This document shows, piece by piece, positions 1 to 11,137 of a stretch of DNA of 64,000 nucleotides. The notes below the pieces were generated by a model. The model had not been told where the DNA came from. It was given only the letters and a program-made list of their open reading frames with translations, and made no database searches. A program made the position numbers and the translations under genes. This DNA comes from Brachycybe producta (taxonomy: Eukaryota; Arthropoda; Diplopoda; Playtdesmida; Andrognathidae): contig JAUPFP010000015.1 in NCBI GenBank assembly GCA_036925085.1, positions 1,449,001-1,513,000 of the forward strand, read 5' to 3'. Within the stretch, counting starts at the first letter, position 1. Every line of letters starts with the position of its first letter.

Positions 1-1426
1 TTCCATCATCCGAAAGGCACGATGGGATGACTGTAGAAGGTTCGATAATTGATTCCAAGAGTGACATTAACAACGGACGTAACGAACAAGCGAATGTCAA
101 TCCGACCCATTCGTTCTGACGCCAACAGAACGGAGCAACGACAATTCCGATAAGTTTATCCCTGCGGAAAAAAGTTCGAGTGATATATGAAATCGTTTCT
201 AAGAGTCCTGTAAGTCCTTATTACCTAAGACCGGACTCCATTTGGACATAAAGCGCTCCACCCTCGCATCCAGGAACGCAACGCGCGTCGGTCATAATTA
301 AAGTGTCGTCATCGCCGGCGATGTTCGTCACGATCCCTTCACTTATGGAGTTCAGAAAGACGCTTGGACTCAAACTTCCGAAAGGAGTCGAGATGAGTCG
401 CAACTTGGATCCGATTGTTGCTCTTGGTATATCCTTACAGACTTCAAACAGCACTTTAACCAACTCCGCGCGTACGAGACTTTCTTCGTAATTGATCGAA
501 GGAGCAGCAACGTCTCGTGTTGACGGTTTGACATCTCGACTTTCAAACGACCTGGAACTGAAATATCGGATAAGTTTCTGCGAAGCGGTTGCAATCGAAT
601 CGAAACAGTTCGAGAGGATCTTCTCATCAAAAGAATCTACGAACGAAGTGATGAACCAATCGATGATCGGGTGATTATCATTCGAAACGACGTTCCTTTC
701 GTTTGGAACGTCGTCAATGGGTGCGACCTTTAGAAGAACGAAAAAAGGAAGCAACGTTCTTGTTTGTTCTTCAGTGTGTTTCGTAATAACTGTTTCTGGA
801 ATGGTTGAAGCTGTATCTTGACTTTGTGTCGCAGAATCAACAAACGAAAAACTATTTGTTTGACTCAGAACCGTGTTAAAGACTCGATCAAGAGATTCGC
901 ATCGCCAAATAGCTAACAATCGAGCTGTTTGCGTCCTATAATTAGAGGGACTGCTGTCATTATCGTCTTTAGTTCTTCTTTTGTATTTGGCGGCTTTTGC
1001 GAGTGCAACAAATGGATTGATATTCGTTTCGTATCTTTTTCGCTCGTAATTAAGGCGACGATTGCCTTCGTTTTCGTTCTGTACGTAGACCGTGATCTCA
1101 CATTGGCTCTCAATGAAGTCCAAGAAACATCTTGATTCGTTATTATTGCATTCGATGACGTGTTTCTCATTTAAATTGCTTAGAAACTGATTGATTTTGA
1201 TCCAATTCTCGTTCTCACCATTAGAACGACGATAGTCGTCGCCGTATTTTTCTTCGAGAAATGGCGTTAAAATAAGTCCGTTTGTTATTATATATCCTTT
1301 AGAATAATCTAAGAATGTTCCGCTGCAACTTATTCTCAAGTTTTTAGCGTCAATTGTCTCCTTTGACGTGAGATTTAAATCAATAATGACAGCTTTATCG
1401 TTTACCCTTATAGCAGACGACGCCAT
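1..1426 (-). CDS. TYSND1: Peroxisomal trypsin-like processing protease TYSND1, N-terminal part (runs off the left edge)
   Basis: TYSND1 cleaves leader peptides of PTS2 cargo and processes fatty-acid beta-oxidation enzymes in the peroxisome matrix. Coding exon 1 runs from ATG at 1426 down to 225 (400 codons plus 2 nt). A 63-bp intron (224-162, GT..AG) follows, and exon 2 (161-1) continues in frame past the edge, giving 454 codons here. Recognition rests on the block KLRLISTPFGSLSPSVFLNS, then TDARCVPGCEGGALYV, then across the splice junction VVAPFCWRQNEWVGLT, all characteristic of the family. At the place of the protease GDSGG motif the sequence reads GCEGG, so this first trypsin-like lobe has no serine nucleophile. 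In the family the active triad lies in the C-terminal lobe, outside this window, as does any PTS1 signal. About 100 residues appear to be missing compared with vertebrate proteins. The gene is head to head with the phosphatase gene that starts at 2682. Confidence 0.93.
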
Positions 1427-1470
1427 TTGTAAAGAAAAGGTAATTTCTTATTACTGTCACTAGAAGGCAC

Positions 1471-1690
1471 TACGGTGCAACACAGGCATCTGTAGACAGC
1501 TTTAGAATTTCTTTGGCTCGGCTCTTTTATGAGCGTCATCAATTTTTAATTGGTTTGTTACTGGGTATGATGTCACATGCCCCACCTTTTTGTATTTTTA
1601 ATTGGTCGATATTTGGTCTGACACTCATAAAAGGGCGGAGCCAAAGAACTTGTGCAGCTGTCTACATATGCCTGTCAGTGTGCAACAGCA
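1471..1690. mobile_element. MITE with ~65-bp terminal inverted repeats
   Basis: The left arm (about 1473-1540) is the reverse complement of the right arm (about 1618-1690) with few mismatches. Both contain the blocks TGTAGACAGCT, TTCTTTGGCTC and CTTTTATGAG. The core between the arms is about 78 bp with no reading frame. Each end is next to TA (1470-1471 and 1690-1691), compatible with a TA target duplication, but the outermost bases are degraded, so the superfamily is not decided. It sits 45 bp upstream of the TYSND1 start codon, inside that gene's promoter or 5' leader. Confidence 0.75.
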
Positions 1691-1770
1691 TAGCCTCGCC
1701 CATGGCTTCCTCTTCTTCGTAGACTTAATAATAAATTAATTCTTTCATATTATAGGATACGGAGGCTATG
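1689..1770. repeat. Short CATAGCCTC palindrome-ended repeat, copy A
   Basis: An 82-bp segment begins CATAGCCTC and ends GAGGCTATG, a perfect 9-bp inverted repeat. Copy B at 2227-2310 has the same ends, the same internal TCTTCTT and the same ATTATAGGA before the right end. It may be a very short MITE family or the two ends of a larger element. Nothing in it looks coding. Confidence 0.5.
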
Positions 1771-1867
1771 TTCATATAATAGATGAAAGATATGACAATG
1801 GGGACCACATGGAAGAAAATCATGTACAAGATGTACAAGTGTATGCTGCAGTATGCATGGCAACTTG

Positions 1868-2166
1868 GCAAGCCGTTTTATTTTTAATCCGTGTTACTGG
1901 ATACAACGAATAAAACTGAATTGTGAAAATCTCGTAAAATGCGGATAAAAAGTAAAATGGTTTTCCATAAAGTACGAGATTCAATCCATATGTCTTTCCC
2001 CTTGATAGATCTGATCATACCTTAAGGAGACGATACCGGGGATAAATCTTGTAAAGAATTGTAAGCCGTTTTACTTATTCATGTGATTTACTGGATTTTA
2101 TTAATTCAATTTATATTCTGAACATACAGTAAAACGTGGATAAAAAGTAAAATTAGTTTGCCATAC
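1868..2166 (+). repeat. Diverged direct duplication between TYSND1 and the phosphatase gene
   Basis: The segment 1868-1970 is repeated at 2061-2166. Shared blocks in the same order are AAGCCGTTTTA, TTACTGGAT, TCGTAAAATG/AGTAAAACGTG, GGATAAAAAGTAAAAT and TTT(T/G)CCATA. About 90 bp of unrelated DNA separates the copies. It is either two copies of a small repeat or an old local duplication. There is no open frame. Confidence 0.6.
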
Positions 2167-2226
2167 ATTCGCTTTGCTGTGAATCTCGTACATGATTTTA
2201 TTCTATATCGTTCCCTTAGCCAAATC

Positions 2227-2310
2227 CATAGCCTCTTCCATCAAGATTCAAGAACGCCTATCTTCTTGGCGTGTACCCATAGTATTAATATATTATAGGA
2301 GGAGGCTATG
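2227..2310. repeat. Short CATAGCCTC palindrome-ended repeat, copy B
   Basis: An 84-bp segment with the same terminal CATAGCCTC and GAGGCTATG as copy A at 1689-1770. The interiors are only partly alike, so the copies are old or only the ends are under constraint. Confidence 0.5.
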
Positions 2311-2556
2311 GTGTACCTGACACCTGTTTTTCTCAGTATGTGTATTATGACTCATGAGTTGACAATAACAACAATAACACTGTTGGATCCGGTGTCATGA
2401 CGTCACTACATTTACTATAACAGTCTTTGATGTCGTACTCTTGTCAAACACATGTGTTACGCTGTGCATGTGTTGCGCTGTATGCGGTCGCCGATTTATG
2501 CGATAACGAATGAATGAATGACATAGATTAATTCTGAATGGCCTTGTATTGCCTGG

Positions 2557-2563
2557 TATAAAA
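2557..2563 (+). promoter_or_regulatory. TATA box of the phosphatase gene
   Basis: TATAAAA lies 125 bp upstream of the phosphatase start codon at 2682. The expected transcription start is about 2585-2595, which leaves a short 5' leader with no intron needed. The TYSND1 start is about 1.1 kb away on the other strand, so the two genes may have separate promoters in this interval. Confidence 0.5.
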
Positions 2564-2681
2564 TACGTCAAACTCATTGCATCCTTCTTTTTTCAGCATC
2601 ATTCGTTTTTGTCGACTGTGTTAGTCACTGTACACATTTGTTGCGTAATACGGTTCATTCGATATCAATTTTCGGTTGAAA

Positions 2682-5600
2682 ATGAAGTCGTGTATTCTCG
2701 TAAACGAATCCAACGTTATTGAATTCATCAATTCATTCGATAATGTGCTTACAGATTGTGATGGTAAGTAGGGTAAAATGTGGTGAAACCGACAAATATT
2801 TGTCCTCTTTTTGTTCATAGGCCTACGTACAGGTCCTACACAATATAACCTAATTAGACCATTAATGGACCTAATGGTCTAAGGTATAATAACGTAACTG
2901 TTACGACGTATTATACTGTGTAGGGCCTGTAGGCCCTTTGTGTTTGTAAAAGGCGTAGACAGTCCACTGGACACTAAAACGCACAAACTGCAGAAACTTA
3001 TTTAATATGACTCAAATTAATGAGTTTCTGCAATTTGACATTAATTTGGGTCGTTTTAATTAAGTTTCTGCAATTTGACATTAATTTGGGTCGTTTTAAT
3101 TAAGTTTCTGCAATTTCCCATTAATTTGGGTCTTGTTAAATGCGTTTCTGCAATTTGACATTAATTTGGGTCGTTTTAAATAAGTTTCTGCAATTTTCCA
3201 TTAATTTGATCATTTACATGATTTTCTCTGTGTTTTAGAGAGACCAATTCTATAGGCAATTTTACTGTTGCTATAGAATAGCTAAATTTTAACGTTGTTA
3301 TATTAATATGGTTAAAGTTGCATTCGAAATTGCATAAAATAAAAAACCCTTTAAATATTGTCAACAAGGCAAACATTTAAAGGGTTTTTTTATTTTATGC
3401 AATTTTGAATTATGTTAAAAGACCAATTTAAGTTAAGTTAAATTTATGTCAAAGACCAATTAACCTTAAAAGAGGGCCAATTTCACTGGCCACTACTCGG
3501 TTCTTTAGAAAATATCTTTCAGCTTTAAGAAAAATTAGGTGTATTCCTTAATATATTCTGCAAGGTATTAAGGTAAATTCATTCTGTTTAAAATTACCGC
3601 TTGGTTGCTAGTGCCACTTGAGCAACTTTGGAACCTCAGAATTTATCGTGTCTAATGGCACGCATGTACACCTCCTGAAGTGTCTAGGCTATTAAACACG
3701 GGTTGACTCCATGAAAACTATCGAATTTTCACTTTTTTTATTGGCTTTTTTATGACTGTGAATAGGTGTATTATGGCGTGCCAAGAAAGCGATACCAGGA
3801 AGTTCCGAAACGATAAAGATACTGAAGAAATTGGTGAGTTTTGTGGATTCGGTTCGACTCCTGTTGTATTTTTCTTGATCTCTAACATTGGCTTCGTACC
3901 ATGAGAGATATCTATGGAGGGAGTGCGTTAGAAGCCTCTATCTCTCTATCTATACAATTGCAGCATTGGTTATTTCGTGTTTCAATCATTGTTTGGTTGC
4001 GTGTTTCTTATCTTAAGGGCAAACGTGTGTTTTATGTGACAAATAACAGCATGGAAACGAGGAAGGGATACGTGGAGAAGTGCGAAACTTTGGGTTTCGA
4101 CGCAACGATCGTTAGTTTTGTTACTATTTGAACTGCGATCTAAACTTCTTTTTTTTTTTTTTTTGTAACAAGTGTATTTCTTTTTTATAGAATGACATCT
4201 ATTGCACGGCAAATGCGATCGCTGGTTATTTGCAGAAGTTGAACTTCAACAAAACGGCTTACATCATCGGAGACAAGGGAATAGGCGAGGAATTGGACGC
4301 GGTCGGAATCAAACACACTGGAATCGGAGTAATAAAACAAATTCATTAATAAAAATCTAAAAATCGTCATTTTAATCACTTCTTTATGTTTTTTTTTAGC
4401 CTGACGTTTTACAGACGGATTTGGTTAATTATGTGTATAATTGTGCCAAACTGACACCAGATGTAAGTGAAGTTCATTTGTTTTTTTATTAGGGTAATTA
4501 ATCAAAAATGATATAAATAACGAAATGCATTTCTTTTTAATTTTCAAAGACCGTAAAGGAAATGTTGAAGATAGTAAAATATTTTATTGCGATTATTTTT
4601 ACTGTGAGTTAAGTGTTGACAATAGTAAAATATATGTTATTGCTTTTGGAAATTATTCCCTGTTGAACATAAATAATTATTATTATTACAACAGACTCTT
4701 TGATGTCAAAACGTCGATGAACTTTTGAAAACTTCAATGTGTATTAGAAAATAGAAGAATAAATGAGTCACTCAAAGTGGCTGATTGAAAATGCCAAATG
4801 TTCAGTTTTGGGACATTGTAAGACGATTTTTTTTTCAATTGTTTTCCCAATTTGATGTAAAAAAAAGCGAAATTTCGGTGTTTAAAATTGTCAGATCAAT
4901 ATGAACAATCCACGTGATTTCCTTCATCTTACAATTTCTAAAACAATTTCGCACCAAAAATGTGAATATACATCTCTTAATTTTTATGTCTAAGAATTAT
5001 TAGGGATCTTAAACATTATTTAATAAACGCAACTAAACAGAACAAGAGCTAAATCAAATGGCAGCAAAAACTGAACATAAGCTAAAATGTGTAATAGGCA
5101 AACCAAACAGGAATAATATAGAATAAGGGCTAAAATGAAGAGAGAGACAAAACATAACTAAATAAACTAAATAAGCTAAACTGTGCAAGAGCTAGAATAC
5201 TAAACAGGAGCGATAGAGAACGAGGGCTACTCTGAACAAAGAGACAAATTAATCAGAAGCTAAACTGAACAAAAGCTAAACACTGCAAGAGCTATAAAGT
5301 GCAGTAAAGAACAAAGGCTAAACTGAATACAGAGTCAAACTAAACGGAAGATAAACTGATCAATGAGACAAACTAAATAAAGCTAAACTGTATAAGAGCT
5401 CAACTAAACAGGACGAATAAAGAACTGCAACTAACCTAAACAAAACGATAAACTAAGTGTAACCTTACTGTGGAACTAAACTAAACAGGAGCTTAGCTGA
5501 ATAAGAAACAAAGTAAAAAGAAATTTAATTGAACAAGGGCTAAACTAGGTGTGCAATAAACAGTTAATGTCAACTTTCTGTTTTTTCTTCTCTTTCTTTA

Positions 5601-6255
5601 ACGTAGATAGGAGCTGTTATCGTGGGACTCGATCCACATTTCAGTTATCCGAAACTTTTGAAAGCCACAAGTTATCTCAATGATCCCAATTGCCATTTTA
5701 TCGCCAGTAATTTCGACGATCGTTTTCCGTTAAGCTGTGGTTCATCAGTTGTCGTACCTGGCAAGCTTTAGTTTATTAGTTTGTTACAATTATTAGCTGC
5801 AATATATGTTTGAACATATTCGATTATGTTTTCTTAGGAACCGGTTCTATTGTCATATCGGTGAAAATGGCGTCTCAGCGTGACCCCGTGGTCATCGGCA
5901 AACCTAACATGGGAATGTTCGAAGCCATCGTTCATCAGCACGGTCTGGATCCGGCTCGTACGATTATGATCGGAGATAGGTATGATTTTAATGTATATAT
6001 GGATTAAGCTCATCGTTTGCAGGCGTTATTAATCTGTATGAATTTCGATATTTAAACGGATTTAGACTCGACACTGATATTCTTTTCGGAAACAATTGCG
6101 GTGTGAAAACCCTTCTCGTCCTCACCGGAGTCTCGTCAATGGCTCTCGTCAAATCAATTGAGGAGAACGGTTCGGACGAGGAAAAGAAACTTCTTCCGAG
6201 TTTTTACGTTGATAAACTCGGAACCATTGCAGAATTAATGAACGGACTTTTTTGA
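2682..6255 (+). CDS. PGP: HAD-superfamily phosphoglycolate/pyridoxal phosphatase (PGP/chronophin family), complete, 8 exons
   Basis: Coding exons are 2682-2763, 3766-3833, 4018-4110, 4191-4328, 4400-4462, 5607-5760, 5838-5979 and 6066-6255. Together they encode 309 aa, the usual length for this family. It is a C2-capped HAD phosphatase that removes glycolytic side products such as 2-phosphoglycolate, or hydrolyses pyridoxal phosphate in the paralogue. Motif I is TDCDGVLW with nucleophile D25 and acid/base D27. Motif II is YVTNNS with T58. Motif III is VIGKP with K221. Motif IV is GDRLDTDI with D246 and D251. The cap domain carries GLDPHFSY. All junctions keep frame. Intron 6 (5761-5837) has a GC donor instead of GT. 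Intron 1 and intron 5 are the large ones and hold repeats. I cannot tell from sequence whether it is orthologous to PGP or PDXP, or represents their common ancestor. It is unrelated in function to its neighbours. Confidence 0.95.
3023..3210 (+). repeat. 40-bp tandem repeat in intron 1 of the phosphatase gene
   Basis: Units start at 3023, 3063, 3103, 3143 and 3183, exactly 40 bp apart. Each begins GTTTCTGCAATTT and contains CATTAATTTGGGTC (the last copy is partial). Copies differ at only a few sites, so the array is recent. Confidence 0.95.
3322..3411. repeat. Long hairpin (foldback) in intron 1 of the phosphatase gene
   Basis: The left arm (3322-3357, core TGCATAAAATAAAAAACCCT) pairs with the right arm (3374-3411) with one extra T and one or two mismatches. 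The loop is about 16 nt. It is probably a MITE remnant, since flanking sequence also repeats AGACCAATT at about 3240, 3421, 3453 and 3475. Confidence 0.8.
5037..5560 (+). repeat. Degenerate T-poor minisatellite in intron 5 of the phosphatase gene
   Basis: Variants of GAGCTAAACTGAACAA and CTAAACAGGA recur about thirty times over 520 bp with irregular spacing. The plus strand is rich in A, with G and C moderate and T scarce. It fills about half of the 1.14-kb intron between the exons ending at 4462 and starting at 5607. The rest of that intron shows no feature. Confidence 0.75.
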
Positions 6256-6375
6256 AACTAATTTTTGTTTATTAGTTATTTATTTTTATGCTGCGTTTTA
6301 AATACATTTATTTTCAAAATTGATATTTTTTAGAATTTTATTATGTTTTACAATCAAAATGAATGGACGACGAAG

Positions 6376-6381
6376 AATAAA
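6376..6381 (+). terminator. Candidate polyadenylation signal of the phosphatase gene
   Basis: AATAAA lies 121 bp after the stop codon (6253-6255), with T-rich sequence around it. Between here and the next promoter (6400-6960) I see only AT-rich sequence and a T run of about 20 near 6880. Confidence 0.45.
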
Positions 6382-6973
6382 ATTTATTTCTCGAAATTTA
6401 AAAGTTATATGAAATGAAATCAAAATAAAGATTAAATTATAGAAATAATAAATTACAAATGAAAATACACTTTAAATATGTATTTGAATATGTATATATA
6501 TTTTTTTATAATAAGTTATGTTTTTATACACTTTAGTTATGACTAGGAAAACTGGGGTTTAGCAGTTACAGCTAGGAGGAACTGCTATACCAATTATATT
6601 GTATGATATTTATAATTTTACCAAATGATTAATTTATTATTATAATGTTATTTGACTTGGTGTTGGAATTGTCCTCACTCATTGGCACATTTTGTGTCCT
6701 TTGATAAATTTCGTCTCTTTGATTAATTTTTGTTTTTATTGTAAGACTTACTAAATTTTACCATTTGCAACATTGACTTTTATATAAATCTATGAATTTT
6801 AATAATGTTTTTAAAAAATATACCTAGGAAGAACGTTTAAAATAAGTTAAATGCAGGACACAAAATGTCTGCTACTTTTTTTTTTTTTTTTTTTTTACAT
6901 TCTTTTTGTTACATACATATGATACAAACATGAGAGCTTTATGACGAGATGAATGAGGTTAAATGACGCATCG

Positions 6974-7331
6974 TATAAATGCGCGCCAAAAATGACGTCA
7001 TAATTGCAGCATTATTGCCAAACAGGAAAACACCTATTACGTCACATCAATTAAGCCAGACTTTTTTAATGTAAGCGTACACATATGGCGGAGCCACGTT
7101 CAAAATGTATGTTATTTTGGCGCCATATGCATACAAACCATTTATCGACACTATTGCTTCAAATACGTTACTATATTAGGCTCGCTTATGCCAACTCTCC
7201 CTTTCTTTATCATACTTGGTTGATTCCGTCGTCCAATGAGCAAGCTCTTTGGATTGGATGTCGCCATTGTTACCTCGTGGTTTTTACTTTCTTTGATTCT
7301 TCGTCTTCTTCATTGACTGACGGATATTTTG
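6974..7331 (+). promoter_or_regulatory. Promoter region and probable non-coding first exon of the NAP1-like gene
   Basis: A TATAAAT (6974-6980) is followed by GCGCGCCAAA (6981-6990, E2F-like) and a perfect CRE, TGACGTCA (6993-7000). Farther on are ATGGCGG and CGCCATTGTT (YY1-like), and CCAATGAG and ATTGGATG (CCAAT boxes in both orientations, about 7231-7261). A splice donor G|GTGAGG at 7331/7332 matches the acceptor TTCTTGCAG ending at 7909, placed 11 bp before the ATG. So an untranslated exon ending at 7331 is likely. The transcription start is not fixed: it could follow the CCAAT boxes. The 99-codon frame starting at 7085 lies in this region and is probably not translated. Confidence 0.5.
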
Positions 7332-7920
7332 GTGAGGACCCAATATTATCGAGTAATTTTAAGCAATTGCATTTTGTCTTTTAACGTCTTATATGGACGG
7401 GAACGTTTAGAGATGCGTTGTAGCTTATTAAGACGCAAAAAGTGAAGAAAAAGATTCGTATTCAGCGATTGAAAAAGCACTTTTGTTTGCTTCAGCCATG
7501 TTGAGAGGAATGTCCATGTTAGATTAGGAGAAAGAACGAATTCTCACTTTTTTTTAATCGAAAATCGTCTAAAGGTTACGACATGTAGAACCCATTAGCT
7601 TTAAACGCAAATTTTACAGCATCAAAATGGAGCTTTTCATGTAGGTTTGGGAAATTGTGAGAATCGGCGTTTATCGTTTTGAGACAAAGCAACCCTTTTA
7701 ATACTTATATTTGCACTTCTCCTAACTTCAAACTTCTCTTATAGACCAAATAACCGCCTCAAACAGCATTAAAATCGTACTGAATTTGCATGAAATACTA
7801 TACATTTTCGAAATATTTTGATGATTTTAGGCCATGGCTAGTCTTATGAATTCTTTACAGCCAAAAAAAGTCGTTTTTCATGAATACTCATAAGTTTTCT
7901 TTCTTGCAGATTGATAAACA

Positions 7921-10088
7921 ATGGCAGATCCAGAAAAGTATGGGTTTTCTATTAAAAATCGTGATTTACAGAGTTTTACCGATGTTTTTAAAATTTATGT
8001 TTTACTTTTAAGGGCTTTGGATACGATGGAAGTGACCGATAACGAAGTAGAGGAAGTCGAAGATGTAGATGTCGACGAACAGTCTAGTTAGTTTTTCAGT
8101 CGTTTGATCGTACTTAATGATTTTGATTGGTATTCTCTTTACGTTTTAAGGTGACGTTCCGAAGTTCACACCCGAAATCTTGGCAGCGATTCAGGGAAAA
8201 TTAGGAAGTATGGTTGGAACTCCTTCCGGATACATCGCTAGTTTGCCACAACCAGTCAAAAGAAGATTGAAGGCTTTGAAGAAGTTGCAGTTAGAATGTA
8301 CGAGGCTAGAAGCTCAGTTCTACGAAGAGGTTCATCTGCTCGAATGCAAATATGCAAAGCAACATCAACCGATCTACGAGAAGGTTATTTTTGAAAGAAT
8401 TTGACTATGGTTATTTTAAGTGTTCCGAGATTAAAAATGTTCGTTTCGTTTCAGAGACATCAAATCACGTCCGGAGCTTACGAACCAACTGACGAAGAAT
8501 GCGTTTGGCTCTCCGACGATGACAAAGACGACGATGAACTAGCAGAAGGCGTTCAAAATCAAGTCAAGATCGAAGACTCTGCTCCAAAGGATGGTTCGTC
8601 CGGATTAGTTACAGCCCATTTGGACTCTTATTGATATTCGTTTGTTTATCGTTGTAGAAAATGAACCCGGAGTTCCAGAATTTTGGTTAACTATATTCAA
8701 GAATGTCGATATGTTGGCCGAAATGCTTCAAGAACACGACGAGGTCATTCTAAAGCATCTTAAAGATATCAAAGTTAAATTTTCTGAAGTTGATCCTATG
8801 GTAATTTTTAAGGTTTATGTCGATGTTTAGTATTTTTCGTAACATTGCATATTTATATTTTCAGGGTTTTACGTTAGAATTTTACTTTGAACCGAATGAT
8901 TATTTTACAAACACTGTGTTAACAAAGGAATACGAAATGAAATGTAGTCCGGACGAGGACGATCCATTCTCTTTCGAGGGAACGGAAATTGTTAAATGCA
9001 AAGGGTTTGTTTACTTTTGTTTTAACTTGGTTCCCGTCTTTATCCTTTTTTTTCTTTCAAAATGTTGTTTAAAATTAAGCTAAGCTTAAAATACGAATCG
9101 AGGTTACACTACTGAGTCTTAATTCTAAAAATGCCAACGTTAACGAAATGACGTCGTTTTGTTCCTTTTTAACAGTTGCACAATCGACTGGAAGAAAGGA
9201 AAGAACGTAACCGTGAAGATGATCAAAAAGAAGCAGAAGCATAAGTCGAGAGGTTCTGTCCGTACAATTACAAAGACGGTTCAGAACGACTCGTTCTTCA
9301 ACTTTTTCTCTCCACCATCGAGTAATTAAGATTTTGAAGTTAATTAATTGCCCAATAGTTAACTAATATTATAACGTAATTTGTTAAATTTCCTTTTCTT
9401 TAGTTCCCGATGACGACGATGCTGATCTGGTAAGACTTAGAGCTTCGGTTTTTACATTCAAGCTTGTAGTTGTCGATATCACTGGTACGTTAACTTTTTT
9501 TTTTGCAGGATGAAGATACTCAAGCAATTTTGGCTGCCGATTTTGAGATTGGTCATTTTATACGAGAGCGAATCGTTCCTCGTGCCGTTTTGTATTTCAC
9601 GGGAGAAGCTTTGGAAGATGACGAGGTAAAAAGCGAGAGAGTTTAGACAACCGTGGACTTGACGATTGTCTTTCGGCCTTTTTTTTGAGTTTTGAAAGCG
9701 TCTTATAACCTAGCTGTCTTTTGAACACTAGCTTTTAGTGAGCTCACTAAAACCGCTTAGTTTTGCACTTAAAATGACGTTAGCTTATTTTGGAGTTATT
9801 TGCACGTTTGGCTTTTCGAGTTATATTTTAAAAAAAAAATTTCGATGAAACGTTTTAGTATGACGACGAAGAGGGCGAAGAAGAGGAAGACGAGAACGAA
9901 GATGAGGAAGACGAGGAGGAGAACAGCACCGTAAGTGACACCAAAGTAAGCCACTCGTGTGGGCGTGTCTTGTGTGGTTTCTTGTCGTTGTCAATTTTGA
10001 ACTGTGCTGTCATTCGAACATTAGATTGATATCATTTTTAAAATCCGTTTAGGTTGCAAAGAAGGGACAGGAATGTAAACAGCAGTAA
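7921..10088 (+). CDS. NAP1L1: Nucleosome assembly protein 1-like histone chaperone, complete, 11 coding exons
   Basis: Coding exons are 7921-7937, 8013-8086, 8151-8383, 8455-8593, 8658-8800, 8865-9004, 9176-9321, 9404-9429, 9509-9625, 9859-9930 and 10053-10088. They encode 380 aa (vertebrate NAP1L1 is about 390), and every junction is in frame with GT-AG ends. The protein binds H2A-H2B and H3-H4, escorts them to DNA and shuttles between cytoplasm and nucleus. The NAP domain is clear: [11 protein letters not shown] with [10 protein letters not shown] (long helix), [15 protein letters not shown], then [19 protein letters not shown], the basic stretch [30 protein letters not shown] and [20 protein letters not shown]. 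Exon 10 encodes an acidic tail, and the last four residues CKQQ form the conserved prenylation-like box. An in-frame second donor 15 nt past the exon 10 donor could add VSDTK. This is probably the single ortholog of NAP1L1/NAP1L4. Confidence 0.97.
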
Positions 10089-10147
10089 AATATGGAAAAT
10101 GTATTGGGTGTCAAAGAAATTTGGCCCTTCTCAAAAGATTGACTTGA

Positions 10148-10153
10148 AATAAA
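10148..10153 (+). terminator. Polyadenylation signal of the NAP1-like gene
   Basis: AATAAA lies 60 bp after the stop codon and is followed at once by an A-rich run. A GT/T-rich stretch at 10190-10260 could serve as the downstream element. Confidence 0.6.
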
Positions 10154-10292
10154 CAAAAAAAAGTTCGTAGATGTTTCAAAAGTAAATGGGCCGTTGTTTT
10201 TGATAACATAACGATGGCAAGGCTGAACGGCATTTTCCCTCAGCTATTTGCTGTTATTGTTTCGATCTCTCTTTCTCTCCGTAATTTGGTCG

Positions 10293-10323
10293 CTTCCTTT
10301 TTTCTCGGCCGAGAGAAAGGAAG
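10293..10323. repeat. Near-perfect palindrome downstream of the NAP1-like gene
   Basis: CTTCCTTT..CTCGG faces CCGAG..AAAGGAAG, centred on GGCC. It is about 140 bp past the polyadenylation signal. It could form a strong hairpin or be a chance pyrimidine/purine mirror. The rest of 10.33-11.12 kb shows no recognisable feature. Confidence 0.5.
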
Positions 10324-11137
10324 TTTTGTTCTGGTTTTTCAAACTCGACAATTTGTTCTCGTTAGATACATTACCTTTACGTTATATTTTCGACTTGTTT
10401 TGCGTCTGGTTTATAAAAGTTAAATTTGCATTTTTTTCGTGTTTTTTCTTTTATGTATTTTTATTATGATTTAGATTATTGATTAATTCATTAATACCAG
10501 AATTAAATTAATAAATTTCTCGTTTTGTTCTCGAGCTGTTGCTGGAAACTTAAAGCTGATCGTTTCATTTTTTGTTATAAATTCAGTTAGGTTATATTTT
10601 TTTGGTTTGGTCTTGTGTTGGTTGTCGGGCATGAAGCCTCTAAGCTTTGGCCCTTATTGGGTGCTAGTTTCGGGCTCAGTTCGTTTGACAGGTTTTGGGC
10701 TTGTTTTAAGGGCCAGTTTTCCAGGTGATAAACCCAAATTACCAGTTAAGTAACTGAAATTCGAGCCTCTAACCTGTTTTTAATTGGACTGAATTTCAAA
10801 GCTGTTTTATGTGGTCTCGTTATACGTCTTTTGTAGGGTCTGAGTGCAATCTTTATACTATGAGCATAGAATAGTGTGTGCTGTGGTTGTTTCATATTAT
10901 AAGGAGCAGATTATTTGCAGTGGATTTTATAGTAATTAAACAGTGAAGTTATTTTCTATCTATGATTTTTCCTCGTTTCAAGCCTCAAGGAGGCAACAGT
11001 CCATATTTGGAAACTGGTTGCAAAACAAGCTTAGACGTTTTCCCCATAAAGAATGGATAGCAACAAACAAGAAGTATCACAAATAATGTATGTGTGGACT
11101 TGATTGCAAACATGACAGTTCAGTGTTTGCTGAAGGC

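Noticed and set aside
7085..7384. 99-codon plus-strand frame upstream of the NAP1-like gene
   Set aside because: It overlaps CCAAT and YY1-like promoter motifs and a splice donor at 7331, and shows no domain. It is better explained as promoter and leader.
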